Under the pieces are notes generated by a model. That model made no database searches. It was not told where the DNA came from and saw nothing but the letters and a program-made list of their open reading frames with translations. 64,000 nucleotides of DNA, taken from positions 7,911,318-7,975,317 of the forward strand of contig NC_061131.1 in assembly GCF_905220365.1 (NCBI RefSeq), written 5' to 3'. Positions 12,352-24,983 of the stretch are shown piece by piece. The position numbers were made by a program, and so were the translations under genes. The stretch's first letter is position 1; each line of letters opens with the position of its first letter. Origin of the DNA: Vanessa cardui (Eukaryota; Arthropoda; Insecta; Lepidoptera; Nymphalidae).

Positions 12352-12406
12352 GCGTCTAATCTTAAGAAAGACTTGCTGTTGGCAAGTCTTTCTTAAGATT
12401 AGACGC
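12352..12406. repeat. Perfect 25-bp inverted repeat (fold-back)
   Basis: The left arm is 12352-12376, the loop is tgttg, and the right arm is 12382-12406. All 25 positions pair. A further four pairs (catg) form outside the arms if one base is bulged. No transposon ends or coding sequence are attached. Confidence 0.95.
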
Positions 12407-12424
12407 GCATGCATACTGTGTTTG

Positions 12425-12680
12425 TAAAAGAAGATACACCCTCTTCCATTCACGCTCATAATACAATAGGATTGAAATTTAGCAAATATAGGAACAAGGG
12501 TTTTACGTGCTTTTCGAGGTAGGGGAATATAATCACTGCGAAATATTGACTCTGGTCAATTAAGAATTGCGCTCCTGAAAAACTAGATTTTGTTTTGGAC
12601 GGTCCCAGGGCTTTTTTTCTTGGTTCAACTGCCTCAGCTTCTGCGGCTCTATAAGTTAACCTTTAGACTAGCGAAGAAGT
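12425..12680 (-). mobile_element. Decayed SINE (family S3), reverse
   Basis: The minus strand reads a block ending accaagaaaaaaagccctgg, a ctcgaaaagcacgtaaaacc block and a cctattgtattatgagcgtg block. The order matches a lepidopteran SINE body whose other pieces lie at 10380-10575 and 31175-31330. It is substantially mutated. Confidence 0.4.
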
Positions 12681-13244
12681 CAAACGTTTAATTTCACATA
12701 ACTTGAATTGATGTATCGGGTATCTATCCTAATTATTGCTGAGCTTTGGAGCTCAATATATTATGTAATTACTTTTAATATTTGTACATTTAACAGATTT
12801 TGAATAGAATGGTTGAAATATACAATGATATTCATCAGAATCTAACGTAATTAAAAAAAGTAATTTAAACATACCACTTACTGTGATTCAATTAAATTAA
12901 ATTTAATCATAAAAACAAAATTTAAAATATTTATTTTTATTCAAAAAGGCTCAGTTTACAAGTACATTTGAATCACCATTCCAGTAGTTTAACTTCTCAT
13001 AATATACATTATTATAATTTACTTTTATTATTTACCTTTAGGCAATTTTAAATATGGATATCGTTGAAGGAGCGTTTCCTGGAAAGGGAGCCGCTTATTA
13101 GTAAATGAAGTGTATATCGTTCTTTAATCTGGTCAGGATAGATCCGAAGCGGTTGGTTGAATCCAACGGGAAACTTTGGTGAATTCGAGGGCTCTTAAAA
13201 GAGATTCTTAAATATTTTTCATCATATAACTTAGATGTTTAACC

Positions 13245-13390
13245 TTGTACCTGAAGTTCCATTGCCTGACGCACTCTTCAAACCAGAACACAAGAATATG
13301 GTATTGCTGTTTAGCTGTAGAGTATATCATAAGCAAGCAGTATATACCCAGGCGTGCATGGACCTTTGCGCAACCCATTAATTTTAGATT
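13245..13390 (-). mobile_element. Decayed Metulj-like SINE, reverse
   Basis: Blocks cactcttcaaaccagaacac, a gtattgctgttt string and a degraded cccaggcgtgcatggacctttgcgcaa head follow the minus-strand order of this SINE. The rest is lost. Confidence 0.5.
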
Positions 13391-16300
13391 AAACTTTTGA
13401 TCCTACCCTCAAGTATTACCGTCATGTATTATAAAAACATAGTTAAATAAGTTTTAATTTTGTACGCGGCATACAGTAAACTACTTTCATTATTATGACC
13501 CATAGGAAATTAGTACACCAAACTAAAATGTTACTTTAGGTACGAGATAGATCAGCTTGCACTTTTCTCTTAATTTATCATTAATCTTAATTTCCTGTTT
13601 CCTCGCAGCTTATTTTGTTAGTTAAGATTTTCACTATTTTGTTATAGGGACAAGTTATATATAAAATATTATGTGAGTGCTTACTGCTAACTACTAGAAG
13701 ATTTTTATTTGATAAAGTAATAGCTTCATTTAAAGAATATCTTATTTTTTTTTCAAAAAAGTACTAAATAATGACGTTTACAGGTTATTTCAGTCTCTAA
13801 CTTATTTTATTTGTCGATGACTATTAAATATCACTTTATCTTTAATTAAAAAGATTAAATTTCAGCATAGTTGCAATCAGCAGTGACCTGAATACGGACA
13901 TGAGGTTTAAAGTGCCTACGAAGTTTTTAGTGAAGGGGTTACTGGGTTAAAATATAAAAATAATGAATATAATAATTATAATTTCGAAATGAGATAATTA
14001 TTTATCCATTTTATTTTATAAATGCTTGTTATTCATTATTTTACGAAGCATCAAGCGTCGCTACGAAAAAAAAGTCATTTATAATAAGTGATGTTCAGTA
14101 AACCTTTATTTTACCTTCTAATTTACCATTTAATAGTACTTCAATAATAACGTAAAATTACGGTCATAATGACATATTATCAAATTAGGATGATATACCT
14201 ATATCTACGTCTATAGCTTTACTTGCATGACTTGTAATTAAACAATTCCGTTGATCCGAATATTTGATTCAATTAGAATGAAATAGTTGGAATCACAAAA
14301 TAACCTTGCCTTTATCTTTTGGGTTTGATTAATCTTATTCCTCGATCGTATTGGTTTTATATAAATAATTTAATCATTAGTATTATTTAGTATTATTAGT
14401 TGCTATTTTTATCACTTATGATGCACTGTTTGTTACGAATATTATAGATTGTTGCATATTCAAATGTATGTAGTTAGTAATTCGAATACTTTTATGATAT
14501 TCTAAACATGGTAATAACGAAGTATACAAATTGAAGTAGATGATAGTATAAAAATATTGATTAAATAAATGTTGTTTATCGTAGATACGGTACTAAATAA
14601 CATATTATATATCACAGTTATAAATACTGTTCGTTTAGAATGTTACAAAGTGTAATTCAAAAACAGAAAATAATCGTTAGAATGCGGCCCTATAAAATAC
14701 CTCAATTTTGTTTGCAATTGAAATTGAGTTTCGTTCAATAAAATCGGTTCGTGAATTAATTACTTTAGGTCCTTGAATAAACATGAAGTTGGTATAAACG
14801 TTCAGGGTATAATATTTCAAAAGTTGACTGTTTTTAAAACTTGTGAAATCATGACTGACTCTACCTTTTTATTGACGCTAAATATTTATGATATATGATA
14901 TATTATTATTTCATAAATATATTTTCAATTCAGTAATAGATACGTTTTTTGTGTGTTACATTTTAAACTATTCCTTATAAAATAAAAAAAAGTAAATAGC
15001 GATAAATGTGTTGCAACTGAACTGAATGCTAAGTATTGAATTGTATTTGAAGAAATCATGGTTAAAAAGGAATACAATTTATCGAATCTTGATCCAACTG
15101 CCGATTTAACAGGTTTGCTTCTATTTATTTATATTTCTTCCGAGTCATTTGCGGCAAGGAAAGTCGAGGACCCGATAATTGATTATTCACGAATCTCGCT
15201 AGTCACTGATGTCTTATTAAAAAGAATCTCTCTGAAGATTTCGTCAGTCACAACCAATTAATCATCTCTTATATTATTATAATTTATAAGCAATATTTAT
15301 ACGCAATATATTTTAAGTCGTTATTAATTTTATCGCTATTAATTTATTAAATAATTATTTTTGTGTGAGACATTTTATAGATATGACTAACAGCTGGCAA
15401 TTTTTATAAAACTATAACACCAGTGCCATGTGCCACCTGTTTTTTATACTTATGTTTAATATTGCTTAAATAAAAAAAGCAAAGTTGATCGATAATTTGG
15501 TTTTATAATTACATTCATTTTTCCTAAAGTATGATATGTAAAAAAAATGTTTGTAATAAGATAATCTCCAACTACTTTGAGAAATTTCTTTGTTGTGAAC
15601 ATACATATAATCACATACTATTTTGGGGTCGACGACAGTCTGGTGTTAAAAAAATTTGAATGCAATAAATATTACTATACATATAACTTAACGATACGTG
15701 CTATTAATATTAAATATTTCAAGTAATCCATTTTAACAATATGAAATTTATACTACCAAATCACTCATATTTGTCTTATTAAGCAGCCTATTTGCGAGTA
15801 TAACAAAGGGTTTAATTTTTTTTACATTAAGACTCGTGCTATCAAAATATGTAAAGTAACTTTTTCTTATCGCCCGTTGGCGCTTTCATCTCAACATTGT
15901 TTCAGGATTCGTTTTCGTGAGGAAAGTAATTTTGTCCAGTGCCTAGAATGTCTCTGTGTCCTCAGGCAATGCCGATATTTCAAGCAACTCCCTAAGGCCC
16001 TCCGAAAACTCTTCTTTATATCTGGTTGACCGCAACCCTTATATACAGAATGGTAACTTTCGCTAAAAATATATTTATATAAGCAATAATTAATTACATT
16101 GCTGGGTTTTTATTAAAAGCAGTATAATGTTATAATTTGCTAACGATTTTTCAAATTTTACTGACTTTTATCTCCGATAGCTCAAACTTTATAGAAATCT
16201 CTTTATAAAAGAATTTCTTACGGAAGTAATACGGAGTACTTTATATCAGATCTACGTTACACATTGCTCGTACTTCTTACAATTCAGCAATTTTGTTTTA

Positions 16301-16546
16301 TAAATCCAATAACAAAGTATGTAGAAAATGTTTTCTTATATATCGTAGAACGCGTTATCCACCTTCGTACGGTACGGTACGTTGTGGCGTTCCGCGGAAC
16401 GTTTTAGTGTTGCAAGCTCAGTGTAATCTCAGAGATAATACCCGTTTCTACAACTCGTGCAGGTGTCTTGCTTTTCGAAAAATCGAATACTGCTGCAGTT
16501 ATTTTAGGATAAATATAAGATTCATATTTGAGAACTTTTTGACAAA
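13391..16546. other. Unrecognised AT-rich DNA
   Basis: This is a long stretch without supported genes. A 67-codon open frame at 15058-15261 has an ATG but no domain, splice or codon-use support. An overlap of short palindromes around 14880-14930 is only low-complexity AT sequence. Confidence 0.45.
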
Positions 16547-16800
16547 TAGGGGGAGTCGAGATGGCCCAGTGGTTAGAACGCGTGCATCTTAGCCGATGAT
16601 TGCGGGTTCAAATCCAGGCAAGCACCGCTGATTCAAGTGCTTAATTTGTCTTTATAATTCATCTCGTGCTCAGCGGTGAAGGAAAACATCGTGAGGAAAC
16701 CTGCATGTGACAAATTTCATAGAAATTCTGCCACATGTGAATTCCCACTGCTGGGTAGCAGTGGGAATTTACAGGTTGTTGTTGTTGTTGTTGTTGTTGA
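16547..16800 (+). mobile_element. tRNA-derived SINE (family S1) with internal deletion
   Basis: The head is tRNA-like: an A-box-type tggcccagtggttag and a B-box-type gggttcaaatcc. The body gctcagcggtgaaggaaaac and cgtgaggaaacctgcatgtg follows, then an (ttg)n tail. Compared with the copies at 20958 and 56190, the middle segment with the gttccaatgcgggttggtgg block is missing. In its place is a 13-bp fold-back (16740-16752 with 16757-16769). Confidence 0.8.
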
Positions 16801-19800
16801 CAAATAGTATTTTTTTCTTTAATATAGTTACAGGTAAGTAAAGAAAGATTTGAAATAAATTGGAACAGATAAAAGATGACATAGTCTGTCATAAATATTA
16901 AACTGGAACATCCTCAAAAACAGAAAAGACGACGGGAATCTAGGACTTATCTATGTTTTAAAGTCGAGCTAAATTTTCTCCTAAAATAGTTATATAAAAG
17001 AGCGATCGCGTATTTTATATCAGCGAGATGTTTCCTAGCGTGTAGTTTGGGTGTCTGGGAGTATGAGGATATCGATCGATTTATTAGTATCGCCGTGGAT
17101 TTTGATAATGGCGCACTTCTCGCTTTATTAATTTACCTAAAGTATAAGCGGCGTCGGTATTAGTTACATTCAATTAAGCACTCATCTGAGTTTTGGAAAG
17201 TTTGGTACACTATTATATACAAATTAAATAATATATACTGCTTTGTTTATGATAATTATAATATTAAACATAATATAGAACGCCTTGGGCGATGTATAAA
17301 TTTTGTTATTAAACCTAATTTAGTAAAAACTGTTTAACACGGCCTCGATGACTCAGTGCGATGGTTGATCCAAAGTCACAAGAGAAAAAGCTTGTCGTCG
17401 ATGTTCTTATTTTTAACCTAATTCGTCTTTTAATTATTTTAACCTATTAAAGAAATTTAATAGTCTCAATCGATCAATTAATTCAATTTGTTTTAATAAT
17501 AACTAGTATAATATAATAAAAATGTGGCTATAATTTCAGGTTATTTTTTAACTTTTGTAAAGCTGTTACATTTTAGTGTCATTTATGTAGAAAAAATAAA
17601 TACGATTTTCTTTATAGGCAATTATGACGTCTACAAAATCTAATTGTGTTAACTAGCACACGGACCAAAGAGGTATACTCCATTGTGACATATATAGATA
17701 ATAAGCTAGAACACACTTAACTAAATAGATTATTCTGGTCTGTGTGATTTTAAAAAACAAACTCCATATCTTATTTGATACATATGTGATATTTATTAAA
17801 AGAGTATATTTACGAAACAATATATAGAAAATGTTTTAGACGTATTACTGGCATGTTGGTGAAATGACTGATGTTAAGAAAATACAACAGAGAATTCTTT
17901 TAAGAAAAGAAACTTTCACGGAAGCAGGCAGACTTTTGTCGGAATTTTAACTTCGAGTTCCATTTGTGCTGTGTATTAACTTTAAGTATCCAAGTATTCT
18001 CTCAGATTTGCTTTGGATATTCGTAATATATTATCTCGCAAATCTTTCCACAAACAACTCAGTTAGGTTTCGGGAACGAAAATAAGAAAAATTGCTTAAA
18101 AGACATATCCTTTTTTGTGTAAACTTGTTATTCCTACATAAATAATCTGATATAATCGATTTTAGCACAAAACAATTTTTTTTCAATACACATATATTGT
18201 TAATAAATGCATATTAAACCAACAATAATAAAATAAATGTCTATGTCTTGTATGTACTTATCGTAAACTCAGTCAAGTATTATGTTTACAATTATTATAG
18301 GTAAATAATGTTAAAAAATTTATTTAATTCTTTAATAGTAGTCAAGACATGATACGACATTCATTTGACGCACTATGTGATGGTTGATTATTGTCCCTCT
18401 TCTGTAGGAGAGAATATGTACATATGTATATTGTTGTGTATGTGTGCGGATTAAGAGTCTTTGCTAACGAATGCCGCGGAGAGTTAATGCATTTTAGTAC
18501 GAGTGCTTTAATATTGTTAGTATAATTCTAAAAGTAGTAGTACATTCTATTTTATTACATAGATGTACTTATTGATTATATATTTATGATTGTTGTTTGA
18601 TTGAGGAAATCTGTCTTTTTATACCTAATCGGGATTCAAATTGAAAAACTCTTGCTAGCCACTAGATGGATACGGAATATTATCTTGTATAGCAAGCTAG
18701 ATGGAGAGAGATAACCCTCTAGAACATTGTTGTTATTAACAAAATAATTTTCAAATCAAAATATTCTTTATTCAAGTAGTCTTATAAAAGAACTTTCGTG
18801 TCGTGTGTGTTGAATTAAATGTAAAGCTATCACCGGTCTGGAAAGAAGATTAATTCAACAAAAACTTTAACACTACATGAGATACTTAAATATTACGCAG
18901 AAAAGTATATGAGATATATCAAAGGGTTATTTAATGAAAATACAAACAGTTTAAATAAGAATTATAGCCATGCATTTGGATATTTCCTAGATTATTAAAA
19001 ATAAGTCAAGCATATTTAAAAACTATTTTGATTATAATACATCCTTCAAGCAATATCAACTATAAACTGAAAATTATTGTGCAGGAAAAGCTGAACTTGG
19101 TAATTACTTGAACTAGTTAGAGTTTGCATCTTAAATATTAAAACTGTGAGGCGATAAAGCTTCCCAATAGAAACTGTAATAATGTTATTATTATTAACTT
19201 AACAAGAAACTGTACTATTGTGATAATATTATTTAAATGATTTGAAGAAATGTCTTAATTTGATTTTATATTATTATTTGGTATAGAGTGTAAATTTTTT
19301 TCAGTGTTTGTCATTTATACATGCACTGTTAAGAAATAGTGCAGCTTGAAGCTTATATTATTTATTTAATCATATCTTTATTTTGTTCGATTAGGTATAT
19401 TCCATTAAAATCATAAAGCTCAAAATGTAGAAGCACGGGGCTGCATTCAACAAAGGTATCTCAGACGAAGAACGCTCATTCTATATACTCACCGTAATAT
19501 CTAAATAAGATATACGAGTATACACGAGGTCGATCAGTCTTTAAGGTAATCTGGGCATATATTTTTCTTTGCTATAGATAAAAATAAGTAAAACTTTAAA
19601 CTTCACATTCATCATTACTTTAATTATAATTATGATTAGTCAGTTTAAAATAGTATGAAAGCAAGAAGATGCAAATAATGCCCGGGCATTATAATAACAT
19701 ACATTATTTTGTTATTCCAATATGCATGTATATTAGTGGTGACTGGCTTTTAAGACGTTCGTTATATTAGACACCAAAAATATGAAAAAACATATGTGTA

Positions 19801-19840
19801 TATACATTTACATTATAAATATGCGTATATATATGTATAT
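16801..19840. other. Unrecognised AT-rich DNA
   Basis: No gene, RNA or recognised repeat was found. The perfect 14-bp palindrome aatgcccgggcatt near 19677 lies in this stretch. Confidence 0.45.
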
Positions 19841-19926
19841 ACATTTAAATAAAACAAGTTATAACGGATTTGAATCGAATTAATATACGCGATTCAAATC
19901 CGTTATAACTAGTTTTATTTAAATGT
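19841..19926. repeat. 37-bp inverted repeat with one mismatch (fold-back)
   Basis: The left arm is 19841-19877 and the right arm is 19890-19926, separated by a 12-base loop. Thirty-six of 37 positions pair. The mismatch is in the outer third, where caagtt faces aactag. I see no element ends next to it. Confidence 0.95.
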
Positions 19927-20235
19927 GTAATAATCGCGAGAATTTAAGACAACATTATGTATATACATGTATTAAATATGCGGATCTACACTAAACAGCA
20001 TACACAATAAATCTGATATTATTCTGGTGAAATCATGGACCGAACTGACGCCAGAATGAGCGTGTAACATCGTCTTAAGGAAGGACGACTTAAATCCGGT
20101 CGAGCGTGGCAGCACCCTGTCTGCTACGCACGGCTGTCCATTCGCTTCGTGTTGCTAGTCTACAAGGATTATATAAATGTAATCACATAACTGTTATAAA
20201 AGCCTTACAGTAATAATTTTAAGAATAAACAGTTT

Positions 20236-20330
20236 TATCACTCGTTGTTGTTAGGCGGTAGAATATACATATAACGCGTGGGTTGCATTTATTCCGACTG
20301 TCTTGCAAAGAGCGTGCTACCGAGGAATTA
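20236..20330 (-). mobile_element. Metulj-like SINE head fragment, reverse
   Basis: The strings ttaggcggtagaatat, cgtgggt and gtcttgcaaagagcgtgctacc match, in order, the minus strand of the SINE head. It is a short, decayed piece. Confidence 0.45.
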
Positions 20331-20744
20331 AGTTACCAAATTCCACTAATAAACTGTACATTTTTGTATACGTTTTTAATTAAACAAGAAAAGGCTATAA
20401 TGTGAGGAATCATATGAGTTCTTTATATGTTGAATACTTATTACTTCTTTGACGGCAACGTACGGGTAAAACTTTTATTTTAAGCAAATAAAAATGTTAT
20501 TGTGAATAGCCGTGAATAAAGGTTGCTCTCAAGCATATTATACATAAAACAACTATTGTTTAAAAAAAAGTAATTCCGGTATGAATTAATTTATGCAGTA
20601 GCAAAGCATTCTGCAAATAAAGTATGTATACAAATGTTTTCAAAATTAAAGAGCACCAAAAGATTTTAGCTTCCAAGGAAATATAAAATGTTGTTAATTG
20701 AGCCCTAAAACGAAATGTTGTAATAAATAATAAAATAATGGTAT

Positions 20745-20890
20745 TAAAACAAAGAAGTCGTTCTTAGGGCCATCGTTAAAATGTTACGATCGGCCAATAT
20801 CGAAGGATGAAATCTTTAATCGGAGATATGACTTTTACGTGGATTTTGGATAAATTTTATTTCCGCTTAGAGAAAGATAGGCGGTACAAT
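20745..20890 (+). repeat. Dispersed repeat family B, copy 1
   Basis: The core gggccatcgttaaaat followed by aatatcgaaggatgaaatc and tttaatcggagat is nearly identical to the reverse complement of 33130-33190. Weaker similarity continues into a ttccgcttagag block. The class is unknown. Confidence 0.65.
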
Positions 20891-20957
20891 TTTGTACGTA
20901 AATCATATAAGAAATGTAATAGACGATTCCGACTACTTTATCTCTCAGTAAAAAAAA

Positions 20958-21265
20958 AAAGTAAGTAACAGCCCGTAAATTTTCCACTGCTGAGAAAGGC
21001 CTCCTCTTCCGTTAAGGAGAGGGTTTGGAACATATTCCACCACGCTGTTCCAATGCGGGTTGGTGGAATGCACATGTGGCAGAATTTCGATGAAATTGAC
21101 ACATGCAGGTTTCCTCACGATGTTTTCCTTCACCGCTGAGCACGAGATGAATTATAAACACAAATTAAGCACATATATGTATATAGCGGTGCTTGCCTGG
21201 ATTTGAACTCACGATCATCGGTTAAGATGCACGCGTTCTAACCACTGGGCCATCTCAGCTCTATT
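20958..21265 (-). mobile_element. Full tRNA-derived SINE (family S1), reverse
   Basis: Read on the minus strand it has a tRNA-like head (gagatggcccagtggttaga, then gagttcaaatccaggcaagc), the conserved caccgctgag and tgaggaaacctgcatgtg body, the ccaacccgcattggaacag block, and an end reading ttacgggctgtta. Its order is the same as in 56190-56500, so these two copies define the family in this window. Confidence 0.85.
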
Positions 21266-21477
21266 ATTATTTATTCTCTTATTTCTCAGTAATGTAGTTT
21301 AATTTCAATTTTATTATTATTTACTGGTGCGTTTTGTCAAATGTTTATATCATTTATTGCCGTGAAAACTTGTACTTACAAATAATAGTATTCAACGCAA
21401 CAAGCCACTCACAACACCACCGTACAACATAGGTTGTTATGCTGACAAGTTCATGTAAATTCTATTGCATTAAACAA

Positions 21478-21640
21478 ATGTATACTAATATTATAAATGT
21501 GAAAGTAACTCTGTCTGTCTGTCTGTCGCTCTTTTACTACTAAACCGTTGAACTGAATTTGATGAAATTTGATATGAAGCAAATTTGTACTCCAAGGAAG
21601 GACTTAGGCAATTTTTCTGCCTAACATGTGACAATCAAAC
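21478..21640 (+). mobile_element. Helitron-like 5' sequence or unclassified repeat
   Basis: It begins with atactaatattataaatgtg, then gaaagtaactctgtctgtct, gaatttgatgaaatttgata and ccaaggaaggacttaggc. This layout recurs on the opposite strand at 30818-30948. Such blocks are common in moths and butterflies at the 5' ends of small Helitrons, but no CTAG end was located here. Confidence 0.5.
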
Positions 21641-22655
21641 CCCTAAAAGAAATTATCATTATAAGCAACAATTAGTACTCAAAAATTGGGCCCTTTAAGG
21701 TATTCTCGATTTCGACTGCTTTTATTATAATTTATCTTGTGATATTATAATCTATATTGAAGTTTTATAATTTTAATTGTGAAATAAATCACTGTTAACA
21801 ATCATTCGACAGGCTGAATTTTGTATTTCATCTTTGAACGATGGAAAAACCTTCGGATTTCGTTTGTTAAAAATCGACTAATCATTAGACATTTATATTA
21901 TGAAGTTGACCCTTACATTACTTCTTACAACGAAATCATAGTTATTATAATATAATTGTTGAACGATAAGTAGTTTTTATTTATAAAACTCTTGATAACA
22001 TAAGTGTTAATAATCGCGATTAGCGATAACATAAAAATGCACGTTGCATTATATTTATCACCTTATTTGAGGATATTTCTTTTAACTTTCTCGATAATAT
22101 ATTTAAAACTCTGTATAAGTAGTTTCACTTGGGAGTTCTATTTGTATTCAAGATGTTCCGTTAAGGTGTGATTGATTATCAAAACTGCAACTTGTACTTG
22201 GGGAACTGAATATTCGATCGGTATAAAATATTAATCTTCTTAGTTGTCTGTATGTTAACATTAAAATTTTTCTATCTAGTCGTTCTAAAGCCAACAATAG
22301 AATAGAACTTTTGTTAAGGCGTGGACAGCAGATAAACTATTTTATACCTGTCTTCGCATAAATGAATACAATTTTAATTAACAATAAACAATGCCGGTGG
22401 CTTTGTTGCTACTAATAAAGATAGCTCGAAGGAGGTCAAACATTAAGTCAAGAAAAAATGCATTATATTCACATTTTTTGTTAAATTTCAACTTAATTTT
22501 GAAAATAAATTGTCTACAACTTCTAGTGGAAATAATGCTCTGATAATAAGCTCGACTAGAAGACTTCGTCGATTATTTCCATATTCATTGTAGCTTTTGA
22601 TCTTGTCAACTACGCACACTTGAAAAGAATAGATTAAAAAAAAAAAAAACGAAAA
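21641..22655. other. Unrecognised AT-rich DNA
   Basis: No supported gene or known repeat. Confidence 0.45.
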
Positions 22656-22703
22656 TGAAAGGTTATGAATAAAAGATAAGTTTCTTTTATTCATAACCTT
22701 TCA
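22656..22703. repeat. Perfect 21-bp inverted repeat (fold-back)
   Basis: The left arm 22656-22676 pairs completely with 22683-22703 across a 6-base loop (taagtt). An A-run lies just upstream. No transposon ends are visible. Confidence 0.95.
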
Positions 22704-23465
22704 CCTTTCGACTCAAATATAGTGTAAGGTGATTGTTGTTTCAGACGGCCCAGAGAAAAAAGGTGGGTGGTTTGGTGTACGTACTAGGGTGGACTTTCTC
22801 GTGGAACAGAGTTCCCTGAATTAAAGCGTGGAGAGATAGGGATGCCAGAGGATGCGTATGTTAAAAAACCCACAACACTAATCCGTGCCAGTCGTTCACT
22901 CCCAAGTCTCGGATGCTTTTAACTCAGTTGAATGATTGTTTTACAAAATAATACAAAGAGTTAAAAAGCGCATTATTATACAAAGAAAGACGACAACATC
23001 AGCCAGCTTAGGTAGTTGCTCTTTTTGTAATCGTATTTTTATACCTACTTTATTTTCGAAGTTGACAAGAAAAAAATATCAATTAACAACGATATTATTA
23101 AAGTTAGTCAGTGTGGTTTATTAATTTACTTTAAAATAAAAACGAGGCATGTTACATAATGTGTTGCTAAAAGTATAACTAATATTTACGAAAAATAACG
23201 ATGTTGTAAATAAAGTTTTTTAATATTTCCCTAAAATCGTGAAGTACTATTTAGTTGACAAACTGTCCTTTTTATTGGTCCGTAAATCCAGGAGGCTGTT
23301 TGCGGCTCGCTTGTGTTACTTTCTAAATTTATGCTCGCATGCAGTCCGAAGTTAGTATCGTTGACGTTACGCTTCGTTTATTGTGGATACAAAATACAAC
23401 TACTGTGTTCAAGTTTATTTAGAAGTAACAGATAATTTTTGCACCGATTTAAGTATTACTAAAAT
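22704..23465. other. Unrecognised DNA with a slightly GC-richer patch
   Basis: Around 22740-22930 the base composition is less AT-rich than its surroundings, but I recognise no domain, RNA or repeat in it. Confidence 0.4.
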
Positions 23466-23688
23466 AATAAATAATAAATAAATATGAGACAACATCACAT
23501 ATGTTACTCTGATCCCATTGTAGGTAGCCAATCACTTGTGTTATGGAAAATTCGAAGTAACGACGGTACCACAAACAACCAGACCCAAGACACCATAGAA
23601 AACTAATGATAATCTACATCGACTCAGCCGGGAATCGAACCCAGGACGAGTGGCGTACCCATGAAGTCGTCGGACGTCGTCAAAACAA
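23466..23688 (-). mobile_element. tRNA-derived SINE (family S2), decayed, reverse
   Basis: The minus strand gives a head with cgggttcgattcccgg-like text (tgggttcgattcccggctga), then tagttttctatggtgtct, a conserved ataacacaagtg block and atgtgatgttgtctcat, with an ATTT-rich tail. It closely parallels 53145-53412. Confidence 0.7.
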
Positions 23689-23689
23689 T

Positions 23690-23965
23690 TGTAGTCATAC
23701 ATTATTATTGGCAGATTGCAGATTTCAACTTGGTGCTAGCACTTTAATACTTGCTACTGTTGTGTTCCAGCTAGATGGATGTGTCAGGTATTGTAATTAG
23801 TGGCACAAAAGACATAAGTACACAAGGTTAGCATTGTATTGGTGATATAAGAAATGACGAATATTTTGAACAGTGTCAATGACTATGAGCAGTGGCGAAT
23901 ATGACTATAACATGATTATCAGGTAGACAATTGTGGTCCATCTTGCTCCCATAAAAAATAAGACA
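23690..23965 (+). mobile_element. Decayed Metulj-like SINE
   Basis: Recognisable blocks in order are gctactgttgtgttccagct, ggcacaaaagacataag, a tggtgatataagaaatgacg block and a ccataaaaaataa end. The head is missing and many positions have changed. Confidence 0.5.
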
Positions 23966-24536
23966 AATTATCTTTATTTTATTATATTATCTTCTCGAAA
24001 TTCCCTTAATTTAGCTATAAAAAGATGAGCAAATTTTCCATTCAAGAAAATATTTAGCCTACGTATCTAAAGAAACCAAACAGTCTGTTACAGAGAAACG
24101 ATAAACAGATTTGGGTGTAAAATTATTCTGATATATAAAATTCTAATGTTTACTATGATAAAAATACAATCCATAGCGTATTCAAATCAAAGAAAGAGTA
24201 AACATAAACAAACATTATATTTACGTATTCCATACGATTTGCTAAGTCAGTTGTTTGTACACAACAATTAGTTCTTGATTAATTTATCTTTATTACAAAT
24301 AAATTACAGTTCGTCTTCGCTATTTTTCTTCTTTAATTTTCCTTCCAAAGGTCCAACAACAGCTTCGTCGACATTCAAAGCGTAATTTTTTTCAATTCCA
24401 TTATAAATGTCATAGATTTTTAATCAAGCTTTCGACCAATGATATCTCGTCAATTGATGTTTATTTGACCTCTTGTACTTCGAAAAACTATTAATTTTAA
24501 CATCATTTGACTTGTCTGTAAAGTTATTATTTAATA
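23966..24536. other. Unrecognised AT-rich DNA
   Basis: No gene or recognised repeat. Confidence 0.45.
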
Positions 24537-24983
24537 CTAGCTTTTGCCCGCGACTTCGTTCGCGTGGACTTCAGGTTCGTCCCGTCTAGTCTAGTAATCG
24601 CTTAAAATCGCTTCGTAAATAAGCCATTATTTCTCTTACAAAATAAAGCATAAAAAATGGTTATTGTGGGTTATTCCTAAGAGATAAACATATACCATCA
24701 CGGACTTTTTTGTAGACCATTTTAAGTTTTACAATACTGTAGTACATTGTTTTGATCTATCTTGTAGGATTCAGTCAGCGTTTGCAATGTAAGCGCAAAA
24801 AATGTGTTTTTTTACGACCTCACATTAGAAACCTCAAAAATTGTAGCCTATGTGTTATTCTGATGTATAAGCTATATCGTGGTAAAGTTTCATTCAAATC
24901 CATTCAGTAGTTTTTACGTGAAAGAGTAACAAACATCCATACATCCATACATACAAACTTTCGCCTTTATAATAGTAGTAGGA
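24537..24983 (-). mobile_element. Non-autonomous Helitron (about 447 bp)
   Basis: On the minus strand the 5' end is TCCTACTACTATTATAAAGG and the 3' end is a hairpin (CGCGAACGAAGTCGCG) followed by GGCAAAAGCTAG. The flanks are A before TC and T after CTAG, the A|T insertion rule of Helitrons. It has no target duplication and no coding content, so movement would depend on a Rep-helicase supplied elsewhere. Both termini are intact. Confidence 0.85.

Noticed and set aside
15058..15261. 67-codon open frame with ATG
   Set aside because: Unremarkable composition and no recognisable motif.
16560..16625. tRNA gene candidate with A- and B-box-like strings
   Set aside because: The head continues into a long conserved SINE body that recurs at 20958 and 56190, so it is a SINE and not a functional tRNA.
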